Shown here: positions 11,935 through 24,533 of the stretch, piece after piece
Layout: each line of letters begins with the position of its first letter
Numbering within the stretch: position 1 is the first letter of the stretch
DNA from: Dugong dugon
Taxonomy: Eukaryota > Chordata > Mammalia > Sirenia > Dugongidae
Direction of reading: 5' to 3'
Length of the DNA stretch: 64,000 nt
NCBI GenBank assembly: GCA_030035585.1
Contig: CM057463.1
Span: 133,022,736-133,086,735 of the forward strand
Program-made: the position numbers and the translations under genes
Notes under the pieces: generated by a model
What the model was told of the DNA's origin: nothing
Seen by the model: only the letters and a program-made list of their open reading frames with translations
Database searches by the model: none

Positions 11935-12383
11935 TTTCTTTGTTCTTCTTACTCCCCTGTGCTGAATTCCTTTTGTTTGTGGATTTTTTCCACTTTGTTT
12001 GTTTTTGTAGGTTTTGTTTTTACTGAGACTTTTTGTTTTTCCTCTTTATTTTTATTAGTATGTTTGTTAAAGCTTTTTTGTGGTTACCATGAAATTTACC
12101 TTTATATTTCTAAGTTTGAAGCAGTCTATTATTACTTGGTATTGCCTTGCCTTCCTCTCCATTAGAAGGTCCTATACCCACACTGTTTATTCCCTCTTTT
12201 ATTGTTCTGATGTTGTTGTCATTTACAGATTAACTGCTCTGATTCCCTGTTGTATTTCTTTTGGTTTTGGATAGTCCTTGAGAGTTCATTTCTTAGATTC
12301 ATAGCTGGCTGGTACGATTCTGCATTCTAGATTCAGTCTGTCAGCTGAAGTTGTTTGTTCTCAGATTGAAGGACTCCCTTTAA

Positions 12384-13215
12384 TTATTCTTGTAAGTTTG
12401 GTTTCGTTTTTACATATTCCCTTAATTTCTGTTTATCTGGAAATGTCCTAATTTCACCATCATATTTGAATGAAGGTTTTGCGGGATATATTATTCTTGG
12501 CTGGCAATTTTTTTCTTTCAGGGTTTTATGTATGTCATCCCATTGCCTTCTTGCCTGCATGGTTTCTGCCAAATAATTTGAGCTTAGTCTCACTGTTTCT
12601 CCTGTGTATGTGACTTCTTGTTTTTCACCAGCTGCTCTCAGGATTCTTTTGTTTGTCTTTGGTTTTGGCAAGTGTGATTATGATAAGCCTTGGTGATTGT
12701 TTTTGGGGGATCTATCCTATATGGGGTTCGTTGAGCTTTTTGGATGGCCAGCTTTTCATCTTTCATGATACTGGGAAGTTTTCTGTTAGCAGTTCTTCAA
12801 TGACCCTCTCTGTGTTTTCTGTTTTCTCTCCCTGTCCTGGAACTCGGATCACTCGAAAATTTTTGCTTTTGATTTTATCCCACATAACTCTCAGGGTCTC
12901 TTCATTTTTCTTTGTTCCTTTTTCTGAGTTTTCCTCGTACAGAGTTGTATCCAGGTGTTTGTCTTCTATTCCACTGACCGTCTTCCACCATTTCAAATCT
13001 GCTCCTCAGCCCTTCTATGACACTGTCCATTTCTGAAATCTTGTTGTTTATCTTTTGGATTTCTAATTGTTTTTGTATAATTTCTAGTTGTGAATTTATT
13101 TTGGCATTTTGTTCCTGCATTATTTTCCTGGATTCTTGCATTTTTGGTCTGTATTTTCCATGAATTTGTCTGCCTTTTCCATGAATTTGTCTATTTTTTC
13201 CTCATTTTTGTCTGC
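12384..13215 (-). pseudogene. L1 ORF1 (RNA-binding chaperone), disrupted
   Basis: ORF1p forms trimers that coat L1 RNA. In transcription order: a coiled-coil region with repeated DKFMEKADKFME heptads (13,215-13,150); QKQLEIQKINNKISEMDSVI (within 13,141-12,902); the RRM-like region including KNFRVIRVPGQGEKTENTER (12,996-12,763); and the basic C-terminal domain with QARRQWDDIHKTLKEK (12,671-12,384). The blocks lie in different frames, so at least two frameshifts disable it. The small heptad duplication near 13,160-13,200 resembles the length variation usual in ORF1 coiled coils. Confidence 0.88.
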
Positions 13216-14998
13216 TTTTTGATTCAACTCTTAGATACATCTGAGTATTACAGATTTAATTCCCTATCAGGTAGTTCTTGTGCCCTTTCTTCTACTGGAA
13301 AGTCATCTTGTGTTTTATTTTGGACACCTACTGGAACCATCCTGTCTTGTTTTTGTAAATGTTTGATATTGTCTGCTGTCTTTGGGGCATTCAGTAGTTA
13401 TTTTCCTCATTTATTGATTGTAGATTTGTTTGCTTGGGCTTTTTTTTTTTTTAAATTTGTCTATGTCTGAGCAGGTGGGCTGTGTGCTCTTTGTTGTTTG
13501 CTCATCTATGGGTATGATACTTTTTGCCTCCCTCTCCAATTCATGGGGTCAGTCACTCAGATATGTTACAGCAGGGCAGGTCTAGCTGAAGAGGAGTTGC
13601 TGTGATGGGTTGTTTGTGGTGCTTACTGCAGCCACCAGGGCAGGTTGGTTATCAGTGCAGGGCAGGTTCCGGTAGGCCATGCCTGTGCTGCTTGGTGGTG
13701 TGATGTTAAGTACACGATACAGGTAGGCATGATGGAGGGAGGAGATTGTGATGTGTGGAGCTTAGATGGGAATGGGAGAGAGGAGAGAGGAACAGGAGCC
13801 AAAAACATACAAAAAAGAGTGCCAGGGGAGCTTGCTGTTGGAGTGGAGAGAAGAGAGACTATGAGATGGAGAAAAACAAAAAGAAGAAAAAAGAAAAGAA
13901 AAGAATGAATACATAAAAATTAGAAAGAAAAAAGAAAAGAAGAGCTCACAGGGATCTCACCAGTGTGGCTACGAGTTCCGAGGATGTTGTCCCCAGATGT
14001 TAAAGTACAGCTTGGCTAGAAGGTGTAGAGGTGTCACTCAGCACCAGGCATTCAGGGGACAGTAAGAGAATGAAGGTATAGAGAGAAGAGAAATTGAGTA
14101 ATGAAGAAAGACAAAAAGGGGAAAAGGGGTTAAGGAAAAAAAAAAACAAATTAAAAAAAAAAAAAGAACATGAAAACTCCCGCAAAAAACAGAAAAAAAC
14201 ACACACAAAAAGAAATGCTCTCAGGGATCCCTCTGCACGTCTGCGCAAGCTTAGGGGGTAGGTCCCAAGTCGCGCAGCACTGCCCTGCCAGAAAGGGCTC
14301 CCAACTCTAGGAAAAAAAAAAAACCCACAAACAATTCAAAACAAGCAAAAGCCCTGGGATCCCACCAGCGTGGTGGCTTGGACCGGGAAGCAGTTCCACA
14401 CTCGAGCAGAGCTCCACAGCCCCTCAGGAAGAATCAAAGATGGTGCACAAAGCCAGGTATTTGAGCGAAAGGAGGGGGAGGTGGTGAGAGGTAAGGAAGA
14501 AATCAAAAGAAGCAGAAAAAAAGTAACACCAGCAGCCAACAAATGGCACTCAGGGAGTCGGCCAGAGCGAGCGGGTGGAATCCAAGCAGCCAGTGCTTCC
14601 CAGCAAAGAGACTGTGGCTGCAGGCAGCAGAGGAGGCTGAGTGGGGGTGAAAAAGGTGGGGAGTGGGAAAGCGTATATTGCCAGTTACCAGTTGTTCTGT
14701 CTCCTGCCGGAAGCTCCGTGAAGCTGCTTTCTCATACCCTCTATTTTCTGGTTTCTGATGGGGTCCAAGATGGCAGATCCGTGCTGCATTAGCTGATAGG
14801 GGACCTCTGCATGAATGTCTCCCTGCTCTCTGTTCTCTGTCAGTTTCTTATTCCATTTGGTGCTTGGCTGAGCTCTTTATCTCTTCATTTGATGTTTAGG
14901 GTTTCAGGATTGCTGTTTTCTCTGTTTGGCTTAGTTTATCGGATCTTTGCTGTGGAGGGACGGCGCAGTGCTTCTACCTGGAGCGCCATGTTTCCAGA
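13216..14998 (-). mobile_element. L1 5' UTR / promoter region
   Basis: GC-richer than its surroundings and purine-rich on the plus strand. It includes A-rich simple stretches at 13,870-13,940 and 14,090-14,220. The minus strand starts with 'cttctggaaacatggcgctc', a plausible L1 5' terminus with a YY1-site-like 'acatggcg' core. A second 'caagatggcag' motif lies near 14,765. No long frame here is convincing. Confidence 0.75.
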
Positions 14999-15677
14999 AG
15001 TCTGTCTCCTTTGCTTATTTTTGAATAGGGTTACTTCTCTTTTTGTTGTTGAGGTTTTGCAGTATCTTGTAGGTTTTAGAGATCAGATGCTGATTGGATT
15101 TGTCGTAGTCAAAAATTTTTTCCCAGTCTCTAGGTTGTCTTTTGACTCTTTTGGTGAAGTCTTTTGATGAGCATAAGCATTTGATTTTTAGGAGCTCCCA
15201 GTTATCTAGTCTCTCTTCTGAAGTTTGTGCATCATTCCTTATGGTTCGTATTGTGTTTATGCCGTGTACTATGGCTCCTAGCATTGTCCCTATTTTTTCT
15301 TCCATGATCTTTATTGTTTTTGATTTTATATTTAACTCTTCAATACATTTTGAGTTAGTTTTTGTGCACGGCGTGAGGTATGGGTCTTGTTTCAGTGTTT
15401 TGCAGATGGATATCCAGTTATGCCAGCACCGTTTGTTAAAGAGACCGTCTTTTCTCCAGTTAACAGTCTTTGGGCCTTTGTCAAATATCAGCTACTCATA
15501 GGTGGATGAACTTACGTCTGGATTCTCAAATCTGTCCTGTTGGTCTATGTGTTGTTTTACCAGTACCAGGCTGTTTTGACTACTGTGGTGGTATAATAGG
15601 TTCTAAAATCAGGTAGTGTGAGGCCTCCCACTTTGTTCTTCTTCTTGAGTAATGCTTTACTTATTTGGGGCCTCTTC
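14999..15677 (-). mobile_element. L1 ORF2 fragment fused upstream of the young L1
   Basis: The translated minus strand covers the part of ORF2 after the RT core. It begins near 15,677 with [20 protein letters not shown], continues through DPYLTPCTK, and ends around 15,015 in KILQNLNNKKRSNPIQK. It is colinear with the matching part of the adjacent full-length L1 but clearly different in sequence, so it is not a duplicate made after insertion. Confidence 0.85.
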
Positions 15678-15983
15678 AACAAGGGTTTTTTTTTTAAAGC
15701 TATTTTAATCTGTCCTTTGCTGGAGCTAGAAATAAAAGCTTTTCTCAAACACAGAATTGAAAGGCACTGAGGGTTGTGATGAGTTGCAATATAATGGTTT
15801 ATTTTAAAAAAATAGAGCAAAAAACCTCAAAGTTGCCATAAAATGGGGCTATTCTCACTCATTTTTATTCTGATGTTTTGGTGAGTGGGAGGAAGTACTT
15901 ACAGCTGCCGTGTCAGGAATTTTACAAGCCTGTGGGAGGATATTGCATGAGTTAATATAGTCTGCCTGTCCTGAATATCAAGG

Positions 15984-16195
15984 AATTTGAGGGGCACAAG
16001 TAGTTTGCAATTGGCTGCTGGCCTAAAGGCTGGAGTTTTGAACACAACTGCTCAGTGGAAGAAAGGACTGGTGATCTGCTTCCATAAAGATTAAAAGCCA
16101 AGAAAGCCCTATGGAGTGGTTTCACTCTGTAATACATGAAGTCTCCATGATTCGGAATTAATGTGATGGCAACGGTTTGGTTTTTTTGTTGGTTG
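15984..16195 (+). repeat. AfroSINE, long form
   Basis: Flanked by a perfect 12-bp target-site duplication, 'tgaatatcaagg', at 15,972-15,983 and 16,196-16,207. The head is diverged, but the central 'tccataaagattaaaagcca' block and the 'gatggcaacggtttggtttt' tail are clear. Confidence 0.88.
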
Positions 16196-16409
16196 TGAAT
16201 ATCAAGGTTGAGGAAACTGAACCCTTACCTTTGCTTTTAAGTTTCTTCTTCAGTTTTTAATTTATCTCTAATTTGGTGTCATATATGATTCTCAGGCTCT
16301 TCTATTTTCCAGAAGAGTGGTCAAGATTTTGTCTTCTTCCATAAAAATTATCTATTTTAAAGTGCAACTAGCATCTCTGATGATCAGATTCAGAATCAAT
16401 AGTTCTAAT

Positions 16410-16560
16410 TGAGGTCCCGATATGCACCGAGCCCTGTGCCAGTTATATAATTCTCACAATACAATTTTACAGGTAAAGAAATGGAAACTGAGAAAGGTTG
16501 AGTGATATATCCAAAGACCTATAGCTAACAAAGTTTGGAAAATAAAGACAAAACACCCCA
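16410..16560 (-). repeat. MIR, antisense
   Basis: Reads 'ttacaggtaaagaaatggaaactgag' in the plus sense, the reverse complement of the MIR core. Diverged. Confidence 0.55.
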
Positions 16561-16639
16561 CATAACTCTACAAATGCAAACATCCTAGTTTTAGAGTATT
16601 CTTTCTTGTCTTTTTGAAAGTATTTGTGTTTTTTTAATC

Positions 16640-17760
16640 AGCATAATCATAGTGGTGTATGTATATATCTTTATTTTCTTTTAAATTTTTTTTCACTTGC
16701 CATTATAGATTATACATTTTTCGCACACTACTAAGGATTATGTTTATCAGTGGTTGTCCTGTGTACTAGTCTATCAGAGTGTATATGCTATAGCTTTCTT
16801 AAATATTGTATATGTATTTTTTTACAGAAATATATACATTTGTTTTGTTGTCTATTTCTCTCCCATTGTTTACTATTATGAATAATGCTTTCAGGGATCC
16901 CTTTGGGCTCACTACTTCTGATATATTTGCATTATTTTATTAGGATAGAGTCCTACAACTGAAATTTCTTGATTCAATGGATAGCAATGGCTCTTACAGC
17001 CATTGTCAAACTTCTTTCTAAAAAAACTTCTACTGTTTATAATATCACTAATACCTATTTTCCTACCACATGACATTATTAGTAATCAAAGTTGTTTTTT
17101 TCTTTTTAGTAGTTTACTAAGTAAAAATTGTGTCTTATTTTTGTTTTAATTCTCATTTCTTTACTAAAAAAAAAGATATTTGTATCTCTTTTCTTGTCTG
17201 TTAATATTTACAATTCTTCCAAAGAATTTTCTTATACTTTTATATTGTTTGGCAAATATATTTTCCTAATTTTAATGTTAAGGAGCTTTGGTGGTACAAT
17301 GGTTAAGCGTTTGGCTGCTAACTGAAAGGTTGGAGGTTTGAACACACCCAGTGGCTCCACAGGAGAAAAGATATGGTGAACTTCTGTGGTAAAGATTACA
17401 GCTTAGAAAACTCTGTGTGGCAGTTCTCTCTGTCACATTGGGGCACTGTGAGTCGAAAATCAACCCAACAGTGCCTAAAAATGACGACAACGGTTTGTGC
17501 CTGATAAAACTACTTTTTCAAATCTATCTTTTCTTTTCTAAATTCTCTCCTTGTTTCCAGATGTACAAAGTTACTTCTGTTCCCTCCAGAGCTTTGATAA
17601 ATATTCATCTCTAATTTCTTTTAGTTGTATCTGGTTTAATTTTTAATATTTTACTTTTTAATCAATAGGAATTCGTTGTAGTGTTTGAGGTGAAGTATTT
17701 ACCTGAACTCATTTTTTTTCTAAATTGATAAATAATTATTCTGGTACTTTATTATTCACT
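16640..17760 (-). repeat. Old L1 (L1M-type) fragments, split by an AfroSINE
   Basis: Plus-strand blocks such as 'gaataatgctttcagggatc', 'tgaaatttcttgattcaatg' and 'attctcatttctttactaaa' resemble the antisense of the ORF2 3' end in old mammalian L1s. A SINE sits at 17,281-17,492. Too decayed for subfamily assignment. Confidence 0.45.
17281..17492 (+). repeat. AfroSINE, long form
   Basis: Starts 'aggagctttggtggtacaat', contains 'aaagattacagcttagaaaa' and ends in an RTE-like 'cagtgcctaaaaatgacgac' tail. It inserted into old L1. Confidence 0.88.
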
Positions 17761-18970
17761 GCTTTCTTCACTCTGATTTAGTGATGCTTTCTTTGTCACA
17801 TATAGTTCTTCAGTTTAATAGAACTAATATCTGTGTCTTGCTTAAGGCATCTTTTTCTTCTTGCTCACATTTCATACTGTTGCATGCTTTGCTCATCACT
17901 GACCTTGATGCATATTAGTTGAATGAATGGCTATAGTTTTTAACATGTTCTTGTAGCCTGATAAGCTAATTTGCACTCAAATATTCGAACATCAAATCTA
18001 GGTGTCTGTCTTCTGCATATTCCTCTTTTGCTCATTTCAATGTAATTTTATTTAAATCACTCCTAAGTATGATCTCAGATGTATTTTACAGGGATATCTG
18101 AAAACCTAGTTTCACTTTTTCAATGTAGCACTTTTCTCAAGAAAAGCTACATGACTTCATGTTTTGTAAGGCTCTTAACATTTTATCAATTAGCAACATG
18201 ACACTGATTTAGGAACAAAGAGACGGTTTTCAACAAAATGGCATGAACAGATGGCAAATCTGGGAAAGAAAGCCTTCCTATTTTCTATTTACCTCGTTGA
18301 CCCTTTCTTCAGGGATGAAATAGGGATGATTTCAAAGATGCTCTTATACTGTTCCATGGAGTTATTCTGTGCTGTTTATAGATGAATACAAGCTAGCCAT
18401 TTAGTGAAGCAACTCTGCCATTGTCTTAAAACACAAAAGAACAATTCAAGGATAACTGACCTTGAAACCCTAGTATTATAGCTTGAACATAAATTTGGTA
18501 TTCACAGTCCATGTCTGAAGCACACATTTGAAAAGTAGAAAAGACTTGTGAATATAAACTCAGTTATTAATATGTCTCATATCATTAAGCATAGACTATT
18601 TGAAAACATTCCCAGGCTATAAGCAGTGATTTATTTGGGGAGGTAGGCGTGGAAATTCCCCCTCCTTCTTACTAAATAATCTCATTTGAGTTCTTCATGT
18701 TCAGTAAATTCTAAGCACTGGGGAATACATTTTGCTTCCTATAACTCAATGTGGTTTGCATTAGTGCTTAATAAATATATTATGCTATGCTATATACCTC
18801 CATTTGCAGCTTCAGAAGTCATTGTGTAGCTTCCTGCCAACCACCTCCAAAAGGCACAAATACGCCATTCCACACAAGGTGAGTAACTGTGTATCTTTTA
18901 AAATTGAATTATTATCCTTTTAAAAAATTAATCATCCTCACTCGCGCACCAACCTAGACATAGTACTGAC

Positions 18971-19069
18971 CTCCTCTAAGCGGTTTTGAAGGTTATTCAA
19001 AGTGGTAGTGACATTTGCAAGCCGTTTCTCAAATGCATTCATTTTTGAGTCAACAGGATTCTGCAGCTG
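18971..19069 (-). CDS. Coding exon (33 codons), coiled-coil segment
   Basis: The acceptor 'gcttgcctttcag' and donor GAG|gtcagt bound exactly 99 bases, phase 0 on both sides. The sequence begins QLQNPVDSK and ends LNNLQNRLEE, with hydrophobic residues at heptad spacing and an N-V-T sequon. The open frame extends on both sides into intron, so the true limits are set by the splice sites, not by the frame. It joins directly to ELGDVF at 3,505, and the helical periodicity carries across the junction. Unknown function. Confidence 0.78.
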
Positions 19070-21749
19070 CTGAAAGGCAAGCATGGCAAAGGCATTCACA
19101 CCAGGCAAAAACAATGATATCATTATTTGGCTTGTAAGTAAAATTACTTCAAGCTGTTTGACTTTCGAGTTCCTCAGTAAAGTATCAAGTTCTCTTTTGC
19201 AAGGTAAAGAGGCCAGTGATACTTTAGTGGTACAATACTGACATCCAATGGAGAGACAAATGAAACCATGTTTATTTCCTTTGAAGGGACAGAAAAGAGC
19301 TATTTATGGTATTTCTAAGGAAGCTTCCGCACTAAAGAACCCATTTGATTGTAAACCATGTAAATTCATATCTCTATATTGTCCCTTCAAAACAGTATTA
19401 TCATTATCAGCATAGTTGTTGGATAAATGTGTCCAACATTGCTTTCTATTGTAATCTCTTTTTTCTTGAGGTTGATTATTGGAAACTTGCTGCAAGCAAA
19501 TACTTGCTTCTTAGTACATCTATTATCACTAAGTAAATAAAGAAAGTAAATAAAGATCATTTGATTGTACATAATTATATTCATGACATTAAAATGAACC
19601 TAAAAGATATGTTGTTCATAATAAAGAGACAGGTAGTTGTGGATTTTTTTCTCCCCATAATTTGGTAGGATCAGGCTGGGTCAATGTTTGATTGATTTTC
19701 TGATATTGCATAGTTAGATGTGTTTTAACAATTAAATGTGAAAGAGCCATTAGCGCTATTGTACTAAATCACAGCCTGCACAAATGAATGTTTCTAAAAA
19801 GCCAGAGATGTCAATGCAAATCAGAACCCCAGGTCTGCAGTTTTCCTGTCATCAGAAATTGGTATAGATAATACCCAACAGGCTCGTATGGATTCTCTTT
19901 CAAAATCTATATGAGCTTGATAGTTTAGATTGAGTGCCCAATGGTCACACTGCAGAAGAAGAAGGTGGCCATGATGGACGTATGTGTGTGTGTGTTTTCC
20001 TATGCAACGTATCTCCTCCTTCTTTTGATAATGGAACCACTCTTTATTTTGAGGTTCCATGGAGTTTGGGTGGGGAAAATCCATCCCACCTCAGTGATAG
20101 GACAGGTCTGGTCTATCTGAATAACCCATCTCCTGCCCCACGGTGGCTAGTGCAGAGATCAGCATAAGAAACCAACAAGAGCTGTTTTTTTCATTTTTTC
20201 TTCCAGGATTGCTATATTTGTACGACAGGAGCTTTGGACTCAGTGGTTCTGGCTCCCTGGATCCAGATGTATGTAAAACTAAGCATTGGAGTTTTGAGTT
20301 GCATGAGTTAATTCAATGTTTCTTGTACCTAAGTTAGTTTGCTATAGACTTTTTTGTTTGTTTGTTTTCACTTATAACAGAAAGAAACTTGAACAATATA
20401 GAGAATAACATATTAGTGACTGACATAAAAACTTTTAAACAAATCATAATATGCTTCCTTATAACCATAGTTTAAAGCTACCACAACATATCTCTATCAT
20501 TTTACAAAGAAGTCCTTTTGAAAGCTAAATGAAACTAGTTCTCTATTATCTCTGCAGGAAAAAAAAAAAAGTATTAATGAAAAGTCAAAATGTACTATAT
20601 TAGGTGTGATGATATCTGGGTGGGATTATTAATAGTTTTCTTGCTAACCAACCCAGTGATCTTGAACAAATCATTTCCTTATTTTTTTTGTGATACATTT
20701 TATGAAAGAGTTCAACTCCATCTCGTAAATGTAACTCATACTGGATATCTGATTATCATGGTTGGTATAGAGACTGTATCTACTAATGTCAGGTAATCTC
20801 CTGCACAAAGCCAATCAGGAAAAATACAAAAACAAACAAAAAGAAAACAACTAACAAGCATAAAAGCAAATAAAAAAATACATATTCTAAAACTATTAAG
20901 TAATTTGTTTAAGTTTTTGGTTTTTTTTACATAAAGATTTAAACCAACGAGTATATTCAGTTTTTGCTTAGTTTTGCTTTTTGCTTCTCAAACAATATTT
21001 TGGATGTTGTGAGGTTTACAAACATGAGTTTTGTCTTTTTTTCCATTTTCCTTCTAGTTCTTCTGTGGAAGTTTCATGAAAAGTAAAAGGGCGCAAGACA
21101 GTGAAAAAAAGTAAGACAAGCTCGTATACACTGGAAAGTGAATAATCAGATTGATTGCATTTTTAATTCATATATTCAACAATTAAAATATTCAATACAT
21201 ACTTACTGAATGACTAATGTATGCTAGGCACTTGGCAAAAGTATTTTTATAATATTTTGGGAAAAAAACAACTACTGACATTGGGCTATTTGAGGCAGGA
21301 ACAGGTGAAGGGGATGGGGTCAAATTATGGGTCAATTAAGACTTTAGTTTAAAATGTATGCTATTTCCTTGCTTAAAACAACTGTGAGTCTCTCAGGCCA
21401 ATATTCTGTATGAACTAACCATGATTACATTTTGTACTACTTCATTACCAAACATTTCCATACTAATCCAAGACTTTGGCTTTCACTGATGTTTTCTCAG
21501 CCTTTAAAGTTGTGGACAGGTATTATTAAAGATCAAACTGTACTGATTGATAATAAACAGTTAACAGTACATAAAGATTTACAATGTGGTACCACTAAGG
21601 GATTCAAAATTGGTAGAAATGAGATCTTGGTGCATCACGTAATGACTTTCAAAGGAAGAAAAATAGGAAGGTGTTCTGGTCCCTCCATTTTAACATTCTT
21701 CATAAGTATTTTATACTTCTAGATGAATATTCGCCTGCTACACACACTT
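19070..21749. other. Intronic sequence without a recognised gene
   Basis: Part of the intron between the exons at 24,534 and 18,971. I see no further exon with good sites. Short L2-like sequence is at about 21,190-21,260, and a short GT run is at 19,982-19,996. The sequence is otherwise mostly unique-looking. Confidence 0.45.
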
Positions 21750-21906
21750 CGGAGCCCTGGTGACACAGTGGTTAAGAGCTCGGATGCTAAGCAAAAGGTT
21801 GGCAGTTCAAATCCACCAGCCACTCCTTGGAAACCCTGGAGGGCAGTTCTACTCTGTCCTGTAGGGTTGCTGTGAGTTGGAACCGACTCAGTGGCACCTA
21901 ACAACA
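21750..21906 (+). repeat. AfroSINE, short (centrally deleted) form
   Basis: Goes directly from 'ccagccactcc' to 'ttggaaaccctgga', without the central block. It ends in 'ggcacctaacaacagc', the RTE-type terminus. A 'cacacactt' duplication flanks it. Confidence 0.9.
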
Positions 21907-21909
21907 GCA

Positions 21910-23185
21910 CACACTTGAAAGATAAGCATTTTCTTGTATTAAAATGAATTTTTTTTTTAAACCAGGGTCTAATAGTGGTCTCAGTAGAAAATTGTCCCAA
22001 TTATTTCTTAGCAGCAAAAAGGACTGCAAACAAAATACTATAAAATTGAAGTCATCTTGCTGGGTAAAACTTTTAACTTATTTACAATTTACAGCATGTT
22101 ACTATATGGAGGTTCATTTTGTATTATGTAGATTTTATTGGACATATTTTCTATGATTTAAAAACATTTTCCAAGCTAACATTATTGTAGTCATGCTTTA
22201 TGGCTTGGAACTGTGAAGGCTTGCTGGCCCAGTTGTTGCTGTGTGAGAGCACACCCAGAATTGCTGTCTGATGATAATCCCAGTCTTAACCACATGTATT
22301 ACTTGGCTCACCTTTGAGCAGAGATGAGCAGCAGCTATAGTCAGCTAGAAGCCCTTTTCAGGATTCTTAATTTTCACAAGAGGATGTCAACTGGCTCCCA
22401 TCACAACTGCCTATTGAAGCATAAAGCACTGCACTTAACTCCCACAGTAAAAAGGACTGTACTCAAGGTCCTTTCCAGGAGTCTGATCTTGAACTCATTG
22501 TCCTTCAATAGCTTTCAAAAGCTTGGCTGAGATAATAATAGTCATAGAGGACTGTGTGAAGAGATTATATTACCCATAAATTCATCTAGGTCTGTATTTT
22601 CCAAACATTCTTTTAGTAGACTCTTATCAAATGGAATTTTACGCACAGTACATGGGATAAAATGGATTAAAAGAGGACTCTACTATCTGTGACTTCCTTT
22701 TGACAAGAAGGGACTCCCTAATGTCTTCCATGGGACCCCAAGCTCTGCAAAGAGCAATTTGAAAACCATTGCTCTAATCTGGGGTTGCATACCTAAAAGT
22801 CTTCAGGGACTATTCAAGTAAAGGTAAATGAACCTGTGTCTAAAACACTTAGGAAGTAGCGAGGGGGATATATATAAGGAGAAGTGCATACCTCCCCAAA
22901 GGCACTCATTCAAATGTGATCTGTTAGTTTGTACAATACAGTGCTGGCCAAACAAAGCACTTATACACTCCTCGTTTGACCCCTTGGGCCATTAACTTTC
23001 AACTCCTAGATCCTCTAAAATCTGTCTTTAAATAACCACATTATCAGAAAACTATGTCCTGGAGCTGTAATCGTATTAGCAACATATAGAATTTATTTTG
23101 CTTAATTGCGTTTTGGGATGTTGCCATCAGCATGATTTACTTATAGGAAATAACATCACGTGTTTACCTTTAAGATCAGCTACAA
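21910..23185. other. Intronic sequence, possible decayed DNA transposon near 22,580-22,760
   Basis: No gene seen. The stretch ending 'ttgaaaaccattgctctaat' resembles the terminus of an old hAT-type element, but I cannot assign it. Confidence 0.35.
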
Positions 23186-23189
23186 CTGT

Positions 23190-23350
23190 ATTTCTCAAAG
23201 GCTGGTAAGTGTACCTTTGTATTAGAATCCTCTGGAAAGCACATTCTTTGGCGCTACCCATAACTTATAAAAGCAAAAGTTCTGGGAGAGAAGCCCAGGA
23301 ATACACACTTAAAATGAGATGATTATAATGTTTAAATATCACTGGTCCAA
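23190..23350. repeat. MER5-like hAT non-autonomous DNA transposon
   Basis: Reads 'tttctcaaaggctggtaagt', 'ttagaatcctctggaaagca' and 'tctgggagagaagcccagga', then ends near 'atcactggtcc'. This order fits MER5 elements. Diverged. Confidence 0.5.
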
Positions 23351-23739
23351 TGAATGTTTTCTTTTTATTACCCAGCGTTCTATAGAATTGACAGAAACTG
23401 ATCTATGATCTTTGTTTTAGAAATTTTAATAGTTAAACATTCTACTCAACAACTATTTTTTTTTTAAATTTCAGGCTGTTATGGATTTTTAACTGAGAGT
23501 GTTCGCTTCTTTGTGTGGGCTGTTGATAAGCTTAAAACCAAATGTATGACTTTTATTTCTCAGGTGTATGCCACTTTAAGGCATTGAATTGCCTCCTGAA
23601 CTCACTTGGCTCACTTAACTTTTCTATCTCTAAATTTCCTTCCTTTCTTTTCCATTGGTTATTTTAATCTATTTTATTTTGTTATATATTTTTACTTCTT
23701 TGTAAGATATTTTAAATACTGTCACACTGGGCAATAACT

Positions 23740-23930
23740 GACTAGATGTGTCATCTAAGGCACATTATTTTATCTTTCTGAGGTGCCTCTCCCAATTTTA
23801 AAATGAGAATATTATTACCCAACAAATATGGTTGTTGAATAACTAAATGAGATAATACATAAGAAATACTTAGCTGAGTGCATGGGAAATAATAAGCACT
23901 CAATAAATGTTACTTAGTGAAAGTTATTTT
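23740..23930 (+). repeat. MIR SINE
   Basis: Has the 3' part of MIR in order: 'aaaatgagaatattattacc', 'aactaaatgagataatacat' and 'agcactcaataaatgttac'. Confidence 0.75.
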
Positions 23931-24533
23931 ATAACTGAAAGACATATGTCAGTGTAAGAACTAATGAAAACCATCAATTATGTTTTGATCATTGTTTTAC
24001 TTTATACATGCATTTTTTATTTGCTAAACTATTGATATAAATTACATACATCATTACATTTTATCTCTAAGCACTTAAATATGCATCTTTACAAAAATAA
24101 GAACACACGCCTAAAATAAACTTACCACATCTGAAAATAGTAATAATCCCTTAATTTCATGGAATAGTCAGTCCATTTTCAAATTTTCCAATTGTCCCCC
24201 AAAATGACTTCTATAGCTTGTTTGTCCAATAAACATTTTAAAATGAGAAAATAATTGTTGGAATGCCTTCTATATAATCTAAGCATCATGTGGTCATTTC
24301 TAATAAATTAATTTTAAACAAGTTGGTTAGTGGAATAGGACAAATGTTAGGCAAATGGAAGGGACAAAGAAAAGACCTGGCTAGGACAGGCTGTTACATC
24401 TGAGTGAACAGCCAGAGCTTGCTGTTCATGGCAATTGATATTTTTGCAGTTGAACTCTAATGTCACAGGATAAGGAGTTATGCTTTTAGAATTCATTTCA
24501 GCAAGGAATGAGTCAACAAACATAAATACGAAC

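Larger units (their letters stand above)
7087..15684 (-). mobile_element. L1 insertion unit: full-length young L1 plus a 5' L1 fragment, one flanking duplication
   Basis: On the plus strand the unit starts with AACAAGG (7,087-7,093) followed by 18 T (7,094-7,111), the poly(A) tail of a minus-strand element. It ends with AACAAGG at 15,678-15,684, one extra G and ten T. Inside are a complete L1 (7,094 to about 14,998: 3' UTR, ORF2, ORF1, 5' UTR) and, directly upstream of its 5' end, about 680 bases of a second L1 ORF2 in the same orientation. The L1 sequence stops at 15,677, exactly where the duplicated bases begin. See the first finding. Confidence 0.75.
3506..18970 (-). other. Intron of the minus-strand gene, holding the large L1
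   Basis: Bounded by the donor GAG|gtcagt at 18,970 and the acceptor at 3,506. The 15.5 kb is mostly repeat: RTE, AfroSINEs, the 8.6 kb L1 unit and old L1. The L1 is in the same orientation as the gene, so its sense-strand poly(A) signals lie in the pre-mRNA. An unrecognised extra exon is possible. Confidence 0.55.

Noticed and set aside
8219-12274. Numerous plus-strand open frames of 60-150 codons over the L1
   Set aside because: They are antisense to ORF2 and ORF1, whose domains are readable on the minus strand. No promoter, splice or domain evidence supports them.
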